Assembly: GCA_028284345.1 (NCBI GenBank) | Contig: JANQRY010000003.1 | Coordinates: forward strand, 310,001 to 374,000 | Direction: 5' to 3' | From: Hyphococcus sp. | GTDB taxonomy: Bacteria; Pseudomonadota; Alphaproteobacteria; Caulobacterales; Parvularculaceae | Length of the DNA stretch: 64,000 nucleotides | Shown here: piece after piece, positions 53,544 through 63,538 of the stretch | Layout of the letters: the number at the start of each line of letters is the position of its first letter | Position numbering within the stretch: position 1 is the first letter of the stretch | Translations under genes and position numbers: made by a program | Notes under the pieces: generated by a model | Databases searched by the model: none | The model's input: only the letters and a program-made list of their open reading frames with translations | What the model was told of the DNA's origin: nothing

Positions 53544-54332
53544 CTATCGCGCCGGCGTCATGAGCGAGCGCGCCGCGCCATTGTCGATAAAGTCAGTAAT
53601 CAGGGCGACTTCGGGGCTGCCCGCGAAACGCGTCCGCACCGTCTCCAACCGATCGCGAAACGTGCCGTCCTCGCCGTCGAACAACAGGCGATAGGCCTGG
53701 CGCAACGCGCGAATGTTCTCCCGCGGCATGTTGCGGCGTTTCATGCCGATGACGTTGAGACCGCCGAGCCGCGCATGATTGCCGAAAGCGGACGCATACG
53801 GAATGATATCGCAGGCGACGGCCGCGCAGCCGCCGACAAAGGCGTAAGCGCCGACGCGACAATGCTGGTGAATGGCGCAGAGCCCGCCCAGAAACGCGTT
53901 GTTTCCCACTTTGACATGGCCGCCAAGCGTCGCATTGTTAGCGAAGATGACGTCGTCGCCCACCTGACAGTCATGACCCACATGGGCTGCGGTCATAAAA
54001 AAGCCGCGGTCGCCAATCCGGGTGACGCCGCCGCCGGCCGGCGTGCCGGGGTTCATCGTCACATGTTCGCGGATAATAACGTCGGCGCCGATTTCGAGCC
54101 GCGTCTCTTCGCCATCATACTGCATATGCTGCGGCGGCCCGCCGAGAACCGCAAAAGCGTGCACGATCGCCCGGGGCCCAATCGTCGTGTTCCCCTCAAC
54201 GACCACATGGCTTTTCAGAACAACGCCCGGATGCAGACGCGCCCGCGCGCCGACGACGCAGAACGGACCGATAACCGCCCCTTCGCCGATCTCGGCGCCG
54301 TCCTCAATGATCGCTGTTGGATGAATGTTCAT
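53544..54332 (-). CDS. lpxA: UDP-N-acetylglucosamine O-acyltransferase
   Basis: First enzyme of lipid A synthesis, transferring an R-3-hydroxyacyl chain from ACP to the 3-OH of UDP-GlcNAc. The 262-aa trimeric left-handed beta-helix shows continuous hexapeptide repeats (IGEGAVIGPFCVVGARARLH) and the catalytic His120 in AAHVGHDCQVG, equal to E. coli His125. The C-terminal helical domain starts NVIGMKRRNMPRENIRALRQ. It is 15 nt downstream of fabZ. Confidence 0.97.
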   Translation of the reverse strand: MNIHPTAIIEDGAEIGEGAVIGPFCVVGARARLHPGVVLKSHVVVEGNTTIGPRAIVHAFAVLGGPPQHMQYDGEETRLEIGADVIIREHVTMNPGTPAGGGVTRIGDRGFFMTAAHVGHDCQVGDDVIFANNATLGGHVKVGNNAFLGGLCAIHQHCRVGAYAFVGGCAAVACDIIPYASAFGNHARLGGLNVIGMKRRNMPRENIRALRQAYRLLFDGEDGTFRDRLETVRTRFAGSPEVALITDFIDNGAARSLMTPAR

Positions 54333-54347
54333 TGCGCCCCGACGCGG

Positions 54348-54827
54348 TTAGATGCCCTGCGCCAGCATTGCAGAGAATTGCGCGTCGGCGACGCGCTTTC
54401 CATCCACCTCCGCTTCCGACGCAAACCGCCATACGGGCGGTCGGCGATGTTCGGTGCGCACATGAATGCGCAACTGATCGCCCGGCACGACCGGCTTGCG
54501 GAAGCGGGCGCGATCGACGCCCATGAAAAGGACGATCTTGCCCTCCACGTCGAGGCCTTCCGTATAGGATGTAAAGGCCGCCGCCGCCTGCGCCATCGCC
54601 TCGATAATCAGGACGCCGGGCATCACCGGCTTCTGCGGAAAGTGCCCCTGAAAAATCTGGTCCGAATAGGAGACGTTCTTGACGCCGACGGCGCTGTCGC
54701 CCGGCTTGATGTCAACGAGGCGGTCAATCATCAGGATCGGATAACGATGCGGCAGGAGCTGCATCAACTCATCGACTTCGAGGACCGATTTGCCCGGTTC
54801 GAGCGGCGGTTTGTTTTTTTCCGTCAT
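54348..54827 (-). CDS. fabZ: 3-hydroxyacyl-ACP dehydratase FabZ
   Basis: Dehydrates 3-hydroxyacyl-ACP in fatty acid elongation, competing with LpxA/LpxD for the same substrate. The 159-aa hotdog protein has the catalytic His27 in [13 protein letters not shown] and Glu in [15 protein letters not shown]. The ATG at 54827 is chosen because it overlaps the lpxD stop as ATGA; a start at 54917 would read through lpxD. Classic lpxD-fabZ-lpxA order. Confidence 0.96.
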   Translation of the reverse strand: MTEKNKPPLEPGKSVLEVDELMQLLPHRYPILMIDRLVDIKPGDSAVGVKNVSYSDQIFQGHFPQKPVMPGVLIIEAMAQAAAAFTSYTEGLDVEGKIVLFMGVDRARFRKPVVPGDQLRIHVRTEHRRPPVWRFASEAEVDGKRVADAQFSAMLAQGI

Positions 54828-55837
54828 TTCTCGTGCGCTTTCCTTTTCGACTGGCGCGCCAACCAGGCGGCGGCCCGAAGCCAAACCCGTTGCGGCATCG
54901 CCGGCGTGCCGCCCCAACTTTCACCGGCCGGCACGTCCCGCACCAGCCCCGCCTGGGCGGCGACGCGCGCGGCGTCGCCAATCGCCACATGGTCGGCGAC
55001 GCCGGCCTGACCGCCCATCATCACGCCGTTCCCCGCGCGGCTGCTGCCGGCGAAACCGACCTGACCAGCAATAAAACAATTTCGGCCGATCTGCACGTTG
55101 TGACCAATATGGACGAGATTGTCGATTTTCGCGCCGGCGCCGATCACCGTATCGCCGAGAGCGCCGCGGTCAATCGTCGTATTGGCGCCGATTTCCACAT
55201 CATCGCCGACGATCACACGGCCGAGCTGCGGCAGGCGGACGACGCCGTCCGGTCCCTCAACGAAGCCGAAGCCGTCTTCGCCAAGGCGCGCGCCGGCGAG
55301 AAGCCGGACCCGATCGCCCAAAATCGAAAAATGGACGGACGCCGCCGCGCCGATGATGCAGTCGGCGCCGATTTTGACGCCGGGACCGATGACGACATTG
55401 GCCCCGAGAACGCAGCGCTCGCCGATCTCGGCCCCTGCCCCGATCACGGCCGTCGGATGCAGCTCCGCGCCGGCCCCGATGACGGGGTCAGGCCCCGTAT
55501 CAAGCCGCGGCGCATGGAGGCGTCCGGCAATCGCCGCATAGACAAGTTTCGCCGCCGCGGTCTCAATTACCGGACCGCCGCCGGCGATCGCATCGACGAG
55601 GTCGGGCGCGGCAATCGCAAGGCCGAATTCCCGACCCGCCGTTTGCGCAGCGACATCTTTGCGCGCGCACAGGACAACGGCGTCGGCGAGGTCCGCGGCG
55701 TCCGGCTGCGCCACATGCGCCACAGCGCCCGCGCCGCGCCCGACGAGCCGGGCGCCAGCATCATTTTCACGCGCCAGCGAAAGCGCGTCCTTGACAGAAA
55801 GGGCCGATCCCGTTTGATAAAAGCGCCCGTCGGGCAT
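54824..55837 (-). CDS. lpxD: UDP-3-O-(3-hydroxyacyl)glucosamine N-acyltransferase
   Basis: Adds the second R-3-hydroxyacyl chain at the 2-amino group. The 337-aa protein has an N-terminal uridine-binding domain (residues 1-105, [10 protein letters not shown] at its end), a hexapeptide beta-helix ([20 protein letters not shown]) and the catalytic His246 in [14 protein letters not shown]. The C-terminal extension is rich in Ala and Arg. Coupled to fabZ by an ATGA overlap. Confidence 0.96.
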   Translation of the reverse strand: MPDGRFYQTGSALSVKDALSLARENDAGARLVGRGAGAVAHVAQPDAADLADAVVLCARKDVAAQTAGREFGLAIAAPDLVDAIAGGGPVIETAAAKLVYAAIAGRLHAPRLDTGPDPVIGAGAELHPTAVIGAGAEIGERCVLGANVVIGPGVKIGADCIIGAAASVHFSILGDRVRLLAGARLGEDGFGFVEGPDGVVRLPQLGRVIVGDDVEIGANTTIDRGALGDTVIGAGAKIDNLVHIGHNVQIGRNCFIAGQVGFAGSSRAGNGVMMGGQAGVADHVAIGDAARVAAQAGLVRDVPAGESWGGTPAMPQRVWLRAAAWLARQSKRKAHEK

Positions 55838-55880
55838 GCACTTGCGCCTTCTCGCTGACGCCGGCCGCGGAAACGAAAAT

Positions 55881-55905
55881 AGCCGGCGCGAACGCCGCGC
55901 CGGCT
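55881..55905. terminator. GC-rich hairpin between skp and lpxD
   Basis: A perfect 10-bp stem AGCCGGCGCG/CGCGCCGGCT with a 5-nt loop, followed on the minus strand by ATTTTCG. The short T-run makes it a weak terminator or an RNA-processing/attenuation site between bamA-skp and the lpxD operon part. Confidence 0.5.
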
Positions 55906-55944
55906 TAATGTCTCGTCATATCGTCAAGATCTTGCGTCCGGCTA

Positions 55945-56583
55945 TTATTTTTTCGCGGCCTCAGCCTGCGCCTTCGCCGCCTCTTGCAGTTGTTTTTCAA
56001 TTTCCGCAAGGGAGACCTTTTGCACTTCGACTGTATCCATTTTTTTGTCGAGGGCGGCGATAACTTCTTGCGTCACGTCGGTTTCAACAGCCGCATAAAG
56101 AACGGCAGATTTGTCCAACATCACGGTGGCGCCGCGTTTATCAATGATGTCTTTCAGGATCGGATCAACCTCCTGAAGAATTTTCCCTTGCGCATTTTGA
56201 AGCGCAATGCGGAAAGCCTGCTCTACGATCTGCTGACGCTGTGGCAATCCATATTGCGCGCGCGCCTGTAGTTCCTGACCGGTTTTCTGACGCACTTCTT
56301 CGGACATCAATTCAGAATTCTTCTGAAAATTCTCAATGTCTTTCTGAAGTTTCGACGCCTCGGCCTCAAGCTCCGCAGCGACGCTCTTGCGCACGTCCTC
56401 GGCCTGCCCCGGAATGGTCTTTCCGGCTTTTGATTGAGCGACAACGCGTTCCAAGCTGACGGTCAGAATAATTGGCGCTTCAGCGGCATTTTGCGCCTCG
56501 ACCGCCGTAAAAGCCGCCTGGCCGGCGAGCGCGGAAAGGCCCAGAAGCCCCGCGCCTGCGATTGCAAAAATACTCTTTCTCAT
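55945..56583 (-). CDS. Periplasmic chaperone Skp/OmpH family
   Basis: Holds unfolded outer-membrane proteins on their way to the BAM complex. The 212-aa product has a signal peptide (MRKSIFAIAGAGLLGLSALA, cleavage near TAVEAQ) and a long charged alpha-helical region (about residues 60-130, VRKSVAAELEAEASKLQKDI and following) that forms the coiled-coil tentacles. The C-terminus is VSLAEIEKQLQEAAKAQAEA. Position directly after bamA is conserved. The Ala/Glu/Lys-rich C-terminus may be flexible. Confidence 0.9.
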   Translation of the reverse strand: MRKSIFAIAGAGLLGLSALAGQAAFTAVEAQNAAEAPIILTVSLERVVAQSKAGKTIPGQAEDVRKSVAAELEAEASKLQKDIENFQKNSELMSEEVRQKTGQELQARAQYGLPQRQQIVEQAFRIALQNAQGKILQEVDPILKDIIDKRGATVMLDKSAVLYAAVETDVTQEVIAALDKKMDTVEVQKVSLAEIEKQLQEAAKAQAEAAKK

Positions 56584-56649
56584 GGGTACACCTCTTACCT
56601 TGGTTGTCCTGTTCGCCCCCGACCGTTCCCTTTGCCGGCCCCACGCGCC

Positions 56650-59340
56650 TTAAAAGTTCGTGCCGGCGCTGAAGCGGAAGCCCTCGGTCCTGTCATACTC
56701 TTCTTTGCGGATAATCTCAGCAAAATCAAACCGCACCGGCCCGAAGGGTGAATCCCAGCTGACCGAGACGCCGGCGGTGACGCGGAAGGCGAGATCGTCC
56801 TGTACGGGCGCGAGATCGCCGATGCCGTCGCCATCGGTATCGATGAACAGCGTCGGATCGTTATTCAAGATCTTCGTCGAATCATCGACCAGGCCGACCA
56901 CGCCAAAGTCGCTGAACAAGGCCGCGCGGATGCCGTATTCATCCGGCAATGGGAGGGGAATGAGAATCTCCGCCGAGCCGATGGCGTAAGCTTTCGCGCC
57001 AATCGCCTGCCCGGCAAGGGACCCTTCGCGCTCGGTCGGCAACTGACCGGTGATATTTCCCATGGCGTCCCTGATGGGGCCGCCCGACGTCAAAAAGCGC
57101 GGGCCGACGCCGGCGACCTCGAAGCCGCGGAATGAAGATGCGCCTTCGAAGAAGCGATCGGAAAGGCGCACATCGTCGCCGCCATAGCCCTCAATATAGC
57201 CGGCGCGCCCTTTTAACGCGCCGACGAGGCCAAACAGAAGCGGGTTGTAAACCGCACCGGTCATTTCGCCCTGATAGTAGTTCACGTCGCCGCCGAGGCC
57301 GGCGAACCGGACGGAGCCGCCAACCCGCCAGCCGCGGGTCGGCCGGATCGGATCGTTGCGCGTGTCGAAACTCAGCGACAATCCAATCAGTGACGTCAGG
57401 AAATCGCCCCGCGACTGACATGTGGGCGTCAACGCGAGCTGCAGGAAATCGCACTGCTCCGCCGTTACGGAAATTCGCTGGACGCCGTTTTCGTCAAGAT
57501 CGGGCTCAAAAACAGGGTTGCCGGCGTCGTCGAGGACAATCGCGCCGTTGTCATCCAGCATCGGCCGGGTTGCAGGTTCGGCGGTAAACATGGCGCCCGG
57601 CAGCAGGATGTCCGCCGGATTTTCGCCGCCGGCGATTGTCAGCGCGCTTTCAATGTCTACGGTGACGTCATCCTTGCTCAACAAATATGAAATGCCGCCG
57701 CGGCCATATTCGGAAATGAAGAAGCCGGTGTTCAGTCCGAAACCGATCCGGTTGCGGACGAAGCCCGCTTCCCGGAAATTGGTGCGCTGGTTAAACGCCG
57801 AGAAGCCCGCATTCAGGTTCCGGCCGAGGAAATAGGGCTGGTTGAACTGCAAATCGACGAGCCGCGTACGCGAGCTTGCCTGTACGCGGAAGGTGAGCGC
57901 CTGACCGCGCCCCATCAGGTTTCTTTCCTGAATGGAGAAATCGATAATGAAATTATCCGTCGAGGAAACGCCGACGCCGATGGAGAAAGACCCGGTCGAT
58001 TGCTCTTCGACATTGACGTCGAGTTCCGTGCGATCCGGCGCCGATCCGGGCTTCTCTTCGATTTCCACTTCCTTGAAGAAGCCGAGCGACCGGATGCGCG
58101 CGCGGGAGCGATCCACCAGAACACGGTTAAAGGGATCGCCCTCGGCGATGCGGATCTCCCGCCGGATCACCTTGTCCAGGGTGCGCGTGTTGCCCTTGAT
58201 ATTGACGCGCTCCACGTAAACGCGCGGGCCTTCATTGACCTGGAACGTAATGTCGATTGTCTTGGTGTCTTCAAACCGCTGAAGCTGCGGATTGACATCG
58301 ACGAACGCGTAGCCCGTCGCGCCCGTCGCAAAAGTGATCGACTCGGTCGCCTTTTCGAGCTTTTCGGAATTGAACGTTTCTCCCTGCTTGATAGGCACAA
58401 ACCGTTCGAGCGTTTCCCCGTCGAGTTTCGCCAGCGTCGTTTTCACGCGCACTTCACCGACGGTGTATTTGGGCCCTTCGTCCACGGTGAAAGTGATGAA
58501 GAAATTCTTCCGGTCCGGGGTCAGCTCCGCAACGGCGGAAACGACCTGAAAATCCGCATAGCCTTCCTTGCCATAATGCTGGCGCAGGAGTTCGCGCTCA
58601 TATTCGAGCCTGTCCGGATCGTAGTTGTCGTTTGACCCGAAAAACCGCCACCAGCGGCTCTCCTTGGTCAGAACAACGCCGCGCAACTGGCTGTCGGTGA
58701 AGACCTGATTGCCGACAAAATTGACCTTCGCGATGCCAGTCTTCGGTCCTTCGTCGACTTCGAAAATCACGTCGATGCGGTTCTGATCGAGCGGCGTCAC
58801 CTTCGGCGTCACCTGCGCTGCAAATCGTCCCTTGGCGCGATAAAGCTCAATGATCCGCTGCGTATCGGCCTGTACTTTCGCCCGCGTGTAAATCGCGCGC
58901 GGCGTGAGCTGCACCTCCTCGGTGATCTTGTCGTCTTTGACCCGCTTGTTGCCTTCGTAAATGACGCGGTTGACGATTGGGTTTTCCTTGACGGTGATCA
59001 GCAGAACGCCGTTGGGCTGCATTTCCAGCGAGACGTCGGAAAACAGGCCGGTGTTGAACAGCGTCTTCAACGAAAGGTCGAGCAGTTCCGGGTCGGCGGG
59101 CATGCCCGCTTGCAGCGGCAGGTAGGAGCCGACCGTTTCCGGCTCGATGCGCTGATTGCCAGTGACGGAGACCCCCTGAATGATCGGGGCCGCCTGCGAA
59201 TGAACCTCAACGCCCTGGGAAAAAGGCTGTTCCGCGGCGGGCGGCGACTGCGCGATCGCCGCGCCAACCGTCGCCGCGATTGCGGCGGCGGCGGTAACGA
59301 TAACGCGGCGGAGTGTCCCCCCGGACAATAAGAAACTCAT
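56650..59340 (-). CDS. bamA: Outer-membrane protein assembly factor BamA
   Basis: Omp85 protein that inserts beta-barrel proteins into the outer membrane. The 896-aa product has a signal peptide (to about IAQS), five POTRA domains (about 50-480; GVSVTGNQRIEPETVGSYLP starts the first, YVERVNIKGNTRTLDKVIRR the fifth) and a 16-strand barrel with the conserved LSFDTRNDPIRPTRGW strand. The C-terminus is FRFSAGTNF with terminal Phe. It is upstream of skp and downstream of rseP. Confidence 0.97.
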   Translation of the reverse strand: MSFLLSGGTLRRVIVTAAAAIAATVGAAIAQSPPAAEQPFSQGVEVHSQAAPIIQGVSVTGNQRIEPETVGSYLPLQAGMPADPELLDLSLKTLFNTGLFSDVSLEMQPNGVLLITVKENPIVNRVIYEGNKRVKDDKITEEVQLTPRAIYTRAKVQADTQRIIELYRAKGRFAAQVTPKVTPLDQNRIDVIFEVDEGPKTGIAKVNFVGNQVFTDSQLRGVVLTKESRWWRFFGSNDNYDPDRLEYERELLRQHYGKEGYADFQVVSAVAELTPDRKNFFITFTVDEGPKYTVGEVRVKTTLAKLDGETLERFVPIKQGETFNSEKLEKATESITFATGATGYAFVDVNPQLQRFEDTKTIDITFQVNEGPRVYVERVNIKGNTRTLDKVIRREIRIAEGDPFNRVLVDRSRARIRSLGFFKEVEIEEKPGSAPDRTELDVNVEEQSTGSFSIGVGVSSTDNFIIDFSIQERNLMGRGQALTFRVQASSRTRLVDLQFNQPYFLGRNLNAGFSAFNQRTNFREAGFVRNRIGFGLNTGFFISEYGRGGISYLLSKDDVTVDIESALTIAGGENPADILLPGAMFTAEPATRPMLDDNGAIVLDDAGNPVFEPDLDENGVQRISVTAEQCDFLQLALTPTCQSRGDFLTSLIGLSLSFDTRNDPIRPTRGWRVGGSVRFAGLGGDVNYYQGEMTGAVYNPLLFGLVGALKGRAGYIEGYGGDDVRLSDRFFEGASSFRGFEVAGVGPRFLTSGGPIRDAMGNITGQLPTEREGSLAGQAIGAKAYAIGSAEILIPLPLPDEYGIRAALFSDFGVVGLVDDSTKILNNDPTLFIDTDGDGIGDLAPVQDDLAFRVTAGVSVSWDSPFGPVRFDFAEIIRKEEYDRTEGFRFSAGTNF

Positions 59341-59349
59341 TCGGACGCC

Positions 59350-60621
59350 CTAGCTGATTGATGAGATCAGATTATTGATGTCGTTCCACGTGACGAAAAT
59401 CATGAGCGACGCCAACAGGACGATGCCCACTCTGAAACCAAACGCCTGCGCCCGCGGCCCCAACGGCTTCCCGGCGACCGCCTCGTAGGCGTAATACACA
59501 AGATGCCCGCCGTCGAGAACCGGAACCGGCAAAAGATTGAGGAAGCCGATAGAAATCGAGACCACCGCCGCCAGCGACACGAAGTCGAAAAGGCTCATTT
59601 TCAGCTTCGTCCACAGACCCGGCGGCTCGCTATAAGACGACTCGTCGAACCCCGACATGGCCGATTGTCCGGCGTATTGCGCCATTTTGATGGGCCCGCC
59701 GAGCTGGCTGGGATCTTCCTGGCCGGTGATGATCTTGCCGAGAAACCGAACGGTTACTGACAAAACTCGCCATAATTCGTGAAGGCCTTGCTGCACTGCA
59801 GCGCCGAACCCGTATTTTTTGAACGTGTAAGCGTTGACGTCCGGGCTGATGCCCAGTTGCCAGACCTCGATCTCATTGCCGTAGCGGTCCTCGGACTCGA
59901 CCCGGCGCGGGGCGGTCGCAATGCGAACGGTTTCATCGCCGCGCAGGAGTTCAAAATCCAGCTCGCCCCCGCCGCTCAAAAGAACGATGTCGTAAACCGG
60001 ATTAAAGGACTCAAGCGCGCGCCCGTTGATCGAGACGATACGGTCGCCGGGCTCAAAACCCGCTTCCGCCGCCGCGGAACTTTCCGCCACGTGTCCAATG
60101 ACCGCATCAAGGTCATAGCGCCCGACCGTCATGAAGACGAATGTGAAAATCGCAACGGCGAGAATGAAATTGAAAATCGGCCCGGCGGCGACGATCAGCG
60201 CGCGGGCCCAGACCGGCTTGAAATGAAAACAGACGGCGCGCTCTTCCGCCGTCATGTGCGAGGCGACTTCCTCTTCATGGCCGGGCCTTGGAAACTGCGT
60301 CGTCACGGGATGGCCGTCTTCGTGGCGCTGCGCGGCTTCGGCCGGCGCCTGAGAGGCTGCGTTTACGTCGCCGAAAAACTTCACATATCCGCCGAGGGGC
60401 AACATCGCGATGCGCCACTCGGTGCCTTTGCGGTCGATCCATTTGAGGAGGGTCTTGCCGAAGCCAATGGAAAAGACGTCGACTTTGACGCCGAGCAAAC
60501 GGGCGACGGAAAAATGTCCGTACTCGTGAATGAAGACGATGATCGACAGGAGGATCAGGAAGGCGACGATGGAAAGCGGGAGAATCAAAATCGATTCAAG
60601 CGACAAGCCGGCAATATTCAT
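59350..60621 (-). CDS. rseP: RIP metalloprotease RseP (site-2 protease)
   Basis: Inner-membrane zinc protease that cleaves anti-sigma factors and signal peptide remnants within the membrane. The 423-aa product has the HEXXH motif at residues 32-36 (FIHEYGHFSVARLLGVKVDV), a PDZ domain (about 185-255, VAESSAAAEAGFEPGDRIVS) and the second zinc motif NLLPVPVLDGGHLVYY. One PDZ is clear. It sits ten bases upstream of bamA, the usual position, tying stress signalling to BAM. Confidence 0.95.
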   Translation of the reverse strand: MNIAGLSLESILILPLSIVAFLILLSIIVFIHEYGHFSVARLLGVKVDVFSIGFGKTLLKWIDRKGTEWRIAMLPLGGYVKFFGDVNAASQAPAEAAQRHEDGHPVTTQFPRPGHEEEVASHMTAEERAVCFHFKPVWARALIVAAGPIFNFILAVAIFTFVFMTVGRYDLDAVIGHVAESSAAAEAGFEPGDRIVSINGRALESFNPVYDIVLLSGGGELDFELLRGDETVRIATAPRRVESEDRYGNEIEVWQLGISPDVNAYTFKKYGFGAAVQQGLHELWRVLSVTVRFLGKIITGQEDPSQLGGPIKMAQYAGQSAMSGFDESSYSEPPGLWTKLKMSLFDFVSLAAVVSISIGFLNLLPVPVLDGGHLVYYAYEAVAGKPLGPRAQAFGFRVGIVLLASLMIFVTWNDINNLISSIS

Positions 60622-60639
60622 TACGATCGTTCCGCCCTG

Positions 60640-61881
60640 CTACGCCGCCGCGCGCGCCGCTGCACATTCTTCCGCGCGCCGCCTCGCCTCCGCATCGGCG
60701 GCGACGGCGTCTTCGAGCGCCGTCAGCCTGGCGGGAGCGTTCACCCTTGAGACCTCTTCGAGTACCTGCTCGGAAATTGCGGCGATATCAAGAAATTTGA
60801 CCTGACCGTTCAGAAACGCCGCAACGGCGATCTCATTGGCGGCGTTGAGGCTGGCCGGCATGACGCCGCCGGCGGCGATCGCCTCGCGCGCCAGCCGGAG
60901 CGCGGGAAACCGTTTCAAATCAGGGGCTTCGAATGTGAGCTTCGCGACTTCGGCAAAGTCGAGTTTGGCCGAGGGGCTGGGCGTGCGGTCAGGCCAGGCG
61001 AGGGTCGTGGCGATGGGCGTCCTCATGTCCGGCGTCCCGAGCTGGGCGAGCACGGACCCGTCCGCATATTCAACCATGGAGTGAATCACCGACTGGGGAT
61101 GCACGAGAATGTCGATCTTTTCATGGGGCGTCGGAAAGATATGCGCCGCCTCGATCAGTTCGAGACCCTTGTTCATGAGCGTTGCGGAATCGACGGAGAT
61201 CTTGGCGCCCATGGACCAGTTGGGATGGGCGACGGCCTGCGCCGGCGTCGCGACGGCCATCTCCTCGCGCGTCCAGGTGCGGAACGGACCGCCAGACGCG
61301 GTCAAGATCAACCGGGATATTCTGTGCGGCCGCTCGAAGTCGTAAACCTGAAAAATCGCATTGTGTTCGGAATCGACCGGCAACAACCGGCCGCCCGCCT
61401 TTTCAATCGCCGCGGTGACGACGTCCCCGGCGCAAACGAGGCATTCCTTGTTGGCGAGCGCAATGTCGGCGCCGCGCAGCGCCGCCTTCAATGTGGGCTT
61501 CAACCCGGCCGCGCCGACAATAGCCGCCATGACCCAGTCCGCGTCCCGCTCCGCCGCATCCTCAATCGCTTCCGGCCCGGCGCCGGTTTCGATCCCGGTT
61601 CCCGCGAGCGCGGATTTCAAGTCTTCGCCAAGGGACGCATCGCCGATGGCGACAAATTGCGGGCGAAATGTCTTTGCCTGTTCGACCAGCGTTTCGAGAT
61701 TGCGATTGGCGGTGAGCGCGACGATGTCCACATCGGCTTCGCCCGCGCCGCGCGCAAACTCAATCAGATCGAGCGTGTTGACGCCGATCGACCCGGTCGA
61801 GCCGAGGATCGTTACCGTGCGTTTCGTCAAGTTGGCGTTCCCTGCCGCCGGCGCGCCGGCGCCGGCCTTTGTCTGTCCCAT
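60640..61881 (-). CDS. dxr: 1-deoxy-D-xylulose 5-phosphate reductoisomerase
   Basis: Second and committed MEP-pathway enzyme, NADPH-dependent, target of fosmidomycin. The 413-aa product has [20 protein letters not shown] (NADPH), [25 protein letters not shown] and [12 protein letters not shown] (substrate and metal), and PTWSMGAK replaced by [20 protein letters not shown], the standard motif. The first 18 residues ([18 protein letters not shown]) are non-conserved, so the start may lie downstream. The partner ispH is at 17143-18093. Confidence 0.95.
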   Translation of the reverse strand: MGQTKAGAGAPAAGNANLTKRTVTILGSTGSIGVNTLDLIEFARGAGEADVDIVALTANRNLETLVEQAKTFRPQFVAIGDASLGEDLKSALAGTGIETGAGPEAIEDAAERDADWVMAAIVGAAGLKPTLKAALRGADIALANKECLVCAGDVVTAAIEKAGGRLLPVDSEHNAIFQVYDFERPHRISRLILTASGGPFRTWTREEMAVATPAQAVAHPNWSMGAKISVDSATLMNKGLELIEAAHIFPTPHEKIDILVHPQSVIHSMVEYADGSVLAQLGTPDMRTPIATTLAWPDRTPSPSAKLDFAEVAKLTFEAPDLKRFPALRLAREAIAAGGVMPASLNAANEIAVAAFLNGQVKFLDIAAISEQVLEEVSRVNAPARLTALEDAVAADAEARRRAEECAAARAAA

Positions 61882-61890
61882 GCCCGCCCC

Positions 61891-62730
61891 TTACAGTTTT
61901 TCGAACACATTATAGAGCAAATAGACGCTCGTCATGGCGACCGTGGCGAAAATCATCCCGTCGAGGCGATCCAAAACACCGCCATGGCCGGGAATAAACC
62001 CCGAAATGTCCTTGACGCCAAAGCGCCTCTTGAAGGCCGATTCGGCGAGATCGCCGGCCACGGACGCCGCCCCGAGAAGACCCCCCGCGAGCAGGAACGC
62101 CGCCGCCGCCCCGGCTCCGAACAGGGCGTAGGCCGCTGCGGCGCCCACCAGCGCGCCGCCGGCGACGCCGCCGCCAATGCCGGCCCAGGTCTTTGACGGC
62201 GACAGCGCATGAGAGATTTTCGGCCCCCCGATCAGCTTGCCGAAAATGAAGGCGCCGGTGTCCGCCGCCCAGACCGTCGCGAAGATGAGGACCGTCAGCG
62301 CCTGGCCGTAGGCCGGATCAAAGCGCAGCCAGATCAGCGCCGCCGACGGGGCGATGATGTAGGGCGCGGCGACGGCCGGCCAGAGCGTAAAGCCGCCAAT
62401 GGGAAGGAGGCTGGCCGCGCCGGCAAGCGCCGCGGCGGCAAGCGCCCATTCATAAGATCCGACGCTGGCGAGAATGAGCGTCGCCGCGGCGCCGACGCTC
62501 AGCGCGTAAAACCGCCAGGAATAGGCCCGCCCCTCGACCATGCGCGTCCACTCAAACACCATGAGCATCGCCACGAACGCGACCATCGCCGTAAAGACGC
62601 GCCCGCCCGCAACAACGCCGGCGATCGCCACGGGGATCATGCAAATGGCGGAGATAATCCGTAAGCGGAGGGCGCGGCGAACTTCGGCGCTGCCTTCCGC
62701 CGTTGAGTTTTCAATCGCGGGGGCCGGCAT
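61891..62730 (-). CDS. cdsA: Phosphatidate cytidylyltransferase
   Basis: Makes CDP-diacylglycerol, precursor of all glycerophospholipids, in the inner membrane. The 279-aa product is polytopic, with about eight hydrophobic segments. It carries LSPSKTWAGIGGGVAGGALV and the family signature GDLAESAFKRRFGVKDISGF followed by PGHGGVLDRLDGM. Its start overlaps the uppS stop (TGATG), so the two are translationally coupled. Confidence 0.95.
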   Translation of the reverse strand: MPAPAIENSTAEGSAEVRRALRLRIISAICMIPVAIAGVVAGGRVFTAMVAFVAMLMVFEWTRMVEGRAYSWRFYALSVGAAATLILASVGSYEWALAAAALAGAASLLPIGGFTLWPAVAAPYIIAPSAALIWLRFDPAYGQALTVLIFATVWAADTGAFIFGKLIGGPKISHALSPSKTWAGIGGGVAGGALVGAAAAYALFGAGAAAAFLLAGGLLGAASVAGDLAESAFKRRFGVKDISGFIPGHGGVLDRLDGMIFATVAMTSVYLLYNVFEKL

Positions 62731-63485
62731 CAGGCGTCGCCGACGCCGCCATAGCGCCGTTCGCGCGCCTTATATTCTGCGATTGCGTCGGCAAATGCGT
62801 CAGCGTCGAAATCCGGCCACAGCACGTCCGCGAAGACGTATTCAGCATAGGCCGCCTGCCAGTTGAGAAAATTCGACGTGCGCCGTTCGCCGCTGGTGCG
62901 AATAACGAGATCGGGATCGGGAGCGCCCGCCGTGTCGAGAAAACGACTGAAGGTCGCCTCGTCGATGTCGTCGGCCTCGATGTCGCCGCGCTTGACTGCA
63001 TCCGCCGCCGCGCGCACGGCCCGGACGAGTTCGTCGCGCCCGCCATAGTTAAACGCAATCTGCAACGTGTATGTCGTGTTGTTTTCAGTTTCCCGCTCGG
63101 CGCGGCGCACCAGCGTTTTCAAATCCGCGGTGAGATTGTCCTTGTCGCCAATGACCCGCACCCTGACGCCTTCTTTCCTCAGGCGCGGCAGGTCGTCGAC
63201 GATGAACTGTTTGAGGAGCCCCATCAGATCGCGTACTTCGCCCGCCGGGCGGCGCCAGTTTTCCGTCGAGAAGGAATAAAGGGTCAGATATTCGACGCCG
63301 AGATCGCGGGCCGCTTCGACGGCGCGGCGCGCCGCCGCGACGCCTTCGCGATGGCCGGCCGTGCGTTCAAGGCCGCGGGCCTTCGCCCATCGGCCATTGC
63401 CGTCCATGATGATCGCCACATGGCGCGGGGCCGCGCCGCCGCCGCTTGCGGGCGCAATATGCGCGGATTTTTCTGCAGCCTTCAT
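62730..63485 (-). CDS. uppS: Undecaprenyl diphosphate synthase
   Basis: Cis-prenyltransferase that elongates FPP with eight IPP units to the C55 carrier lipid of peptidoglycan and O-antigen synthesis. The 251-aa product has the catalytic Asp in [52 protein letters not shown] and the C-terminal [20 protein letters not shown]. The first 20 residues are variable. It lies between frr and cdsA, as in most proteobacteria. Confidence 0.96.
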   Translation of the reverse strand: MKAAEKSAHIAPASGGGAAPRHVAIIMDGNGRWAKARGLERTAGHREGVAAARRAVEAARDLGVEYLTLYSFSTENWRRPAGEVRDLMGLLKQFIVDDLPRLRKEGVRVRVIGDKDNLTADLKTLVRRAERETENNTTYTLQIAFNYGGRDELVRAVRAAADAVKRGDIEADDIDEATFSRFLDTAGAPDPDLVIRTSGERRTSNFLNWQAAYAEYVFADVLWPDFDADAFADAIAEYKARERRYGGVGDA

Positions 63486-63538
63486 TATCGCATCATACTA
63501 CACGCAGGCCCGGCGCCGGCGATTAATCACGGCGGGCG

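Noticed and set aside
53775-55858. Very long plus-strand open frames opposite the lpxA, fabZ and lpxD genes
   Set aside because: They are antisense to well-recognised lpx genes in GC-rich DNA, where stop codons are rare, and their Arg/His-rich translations match no family.
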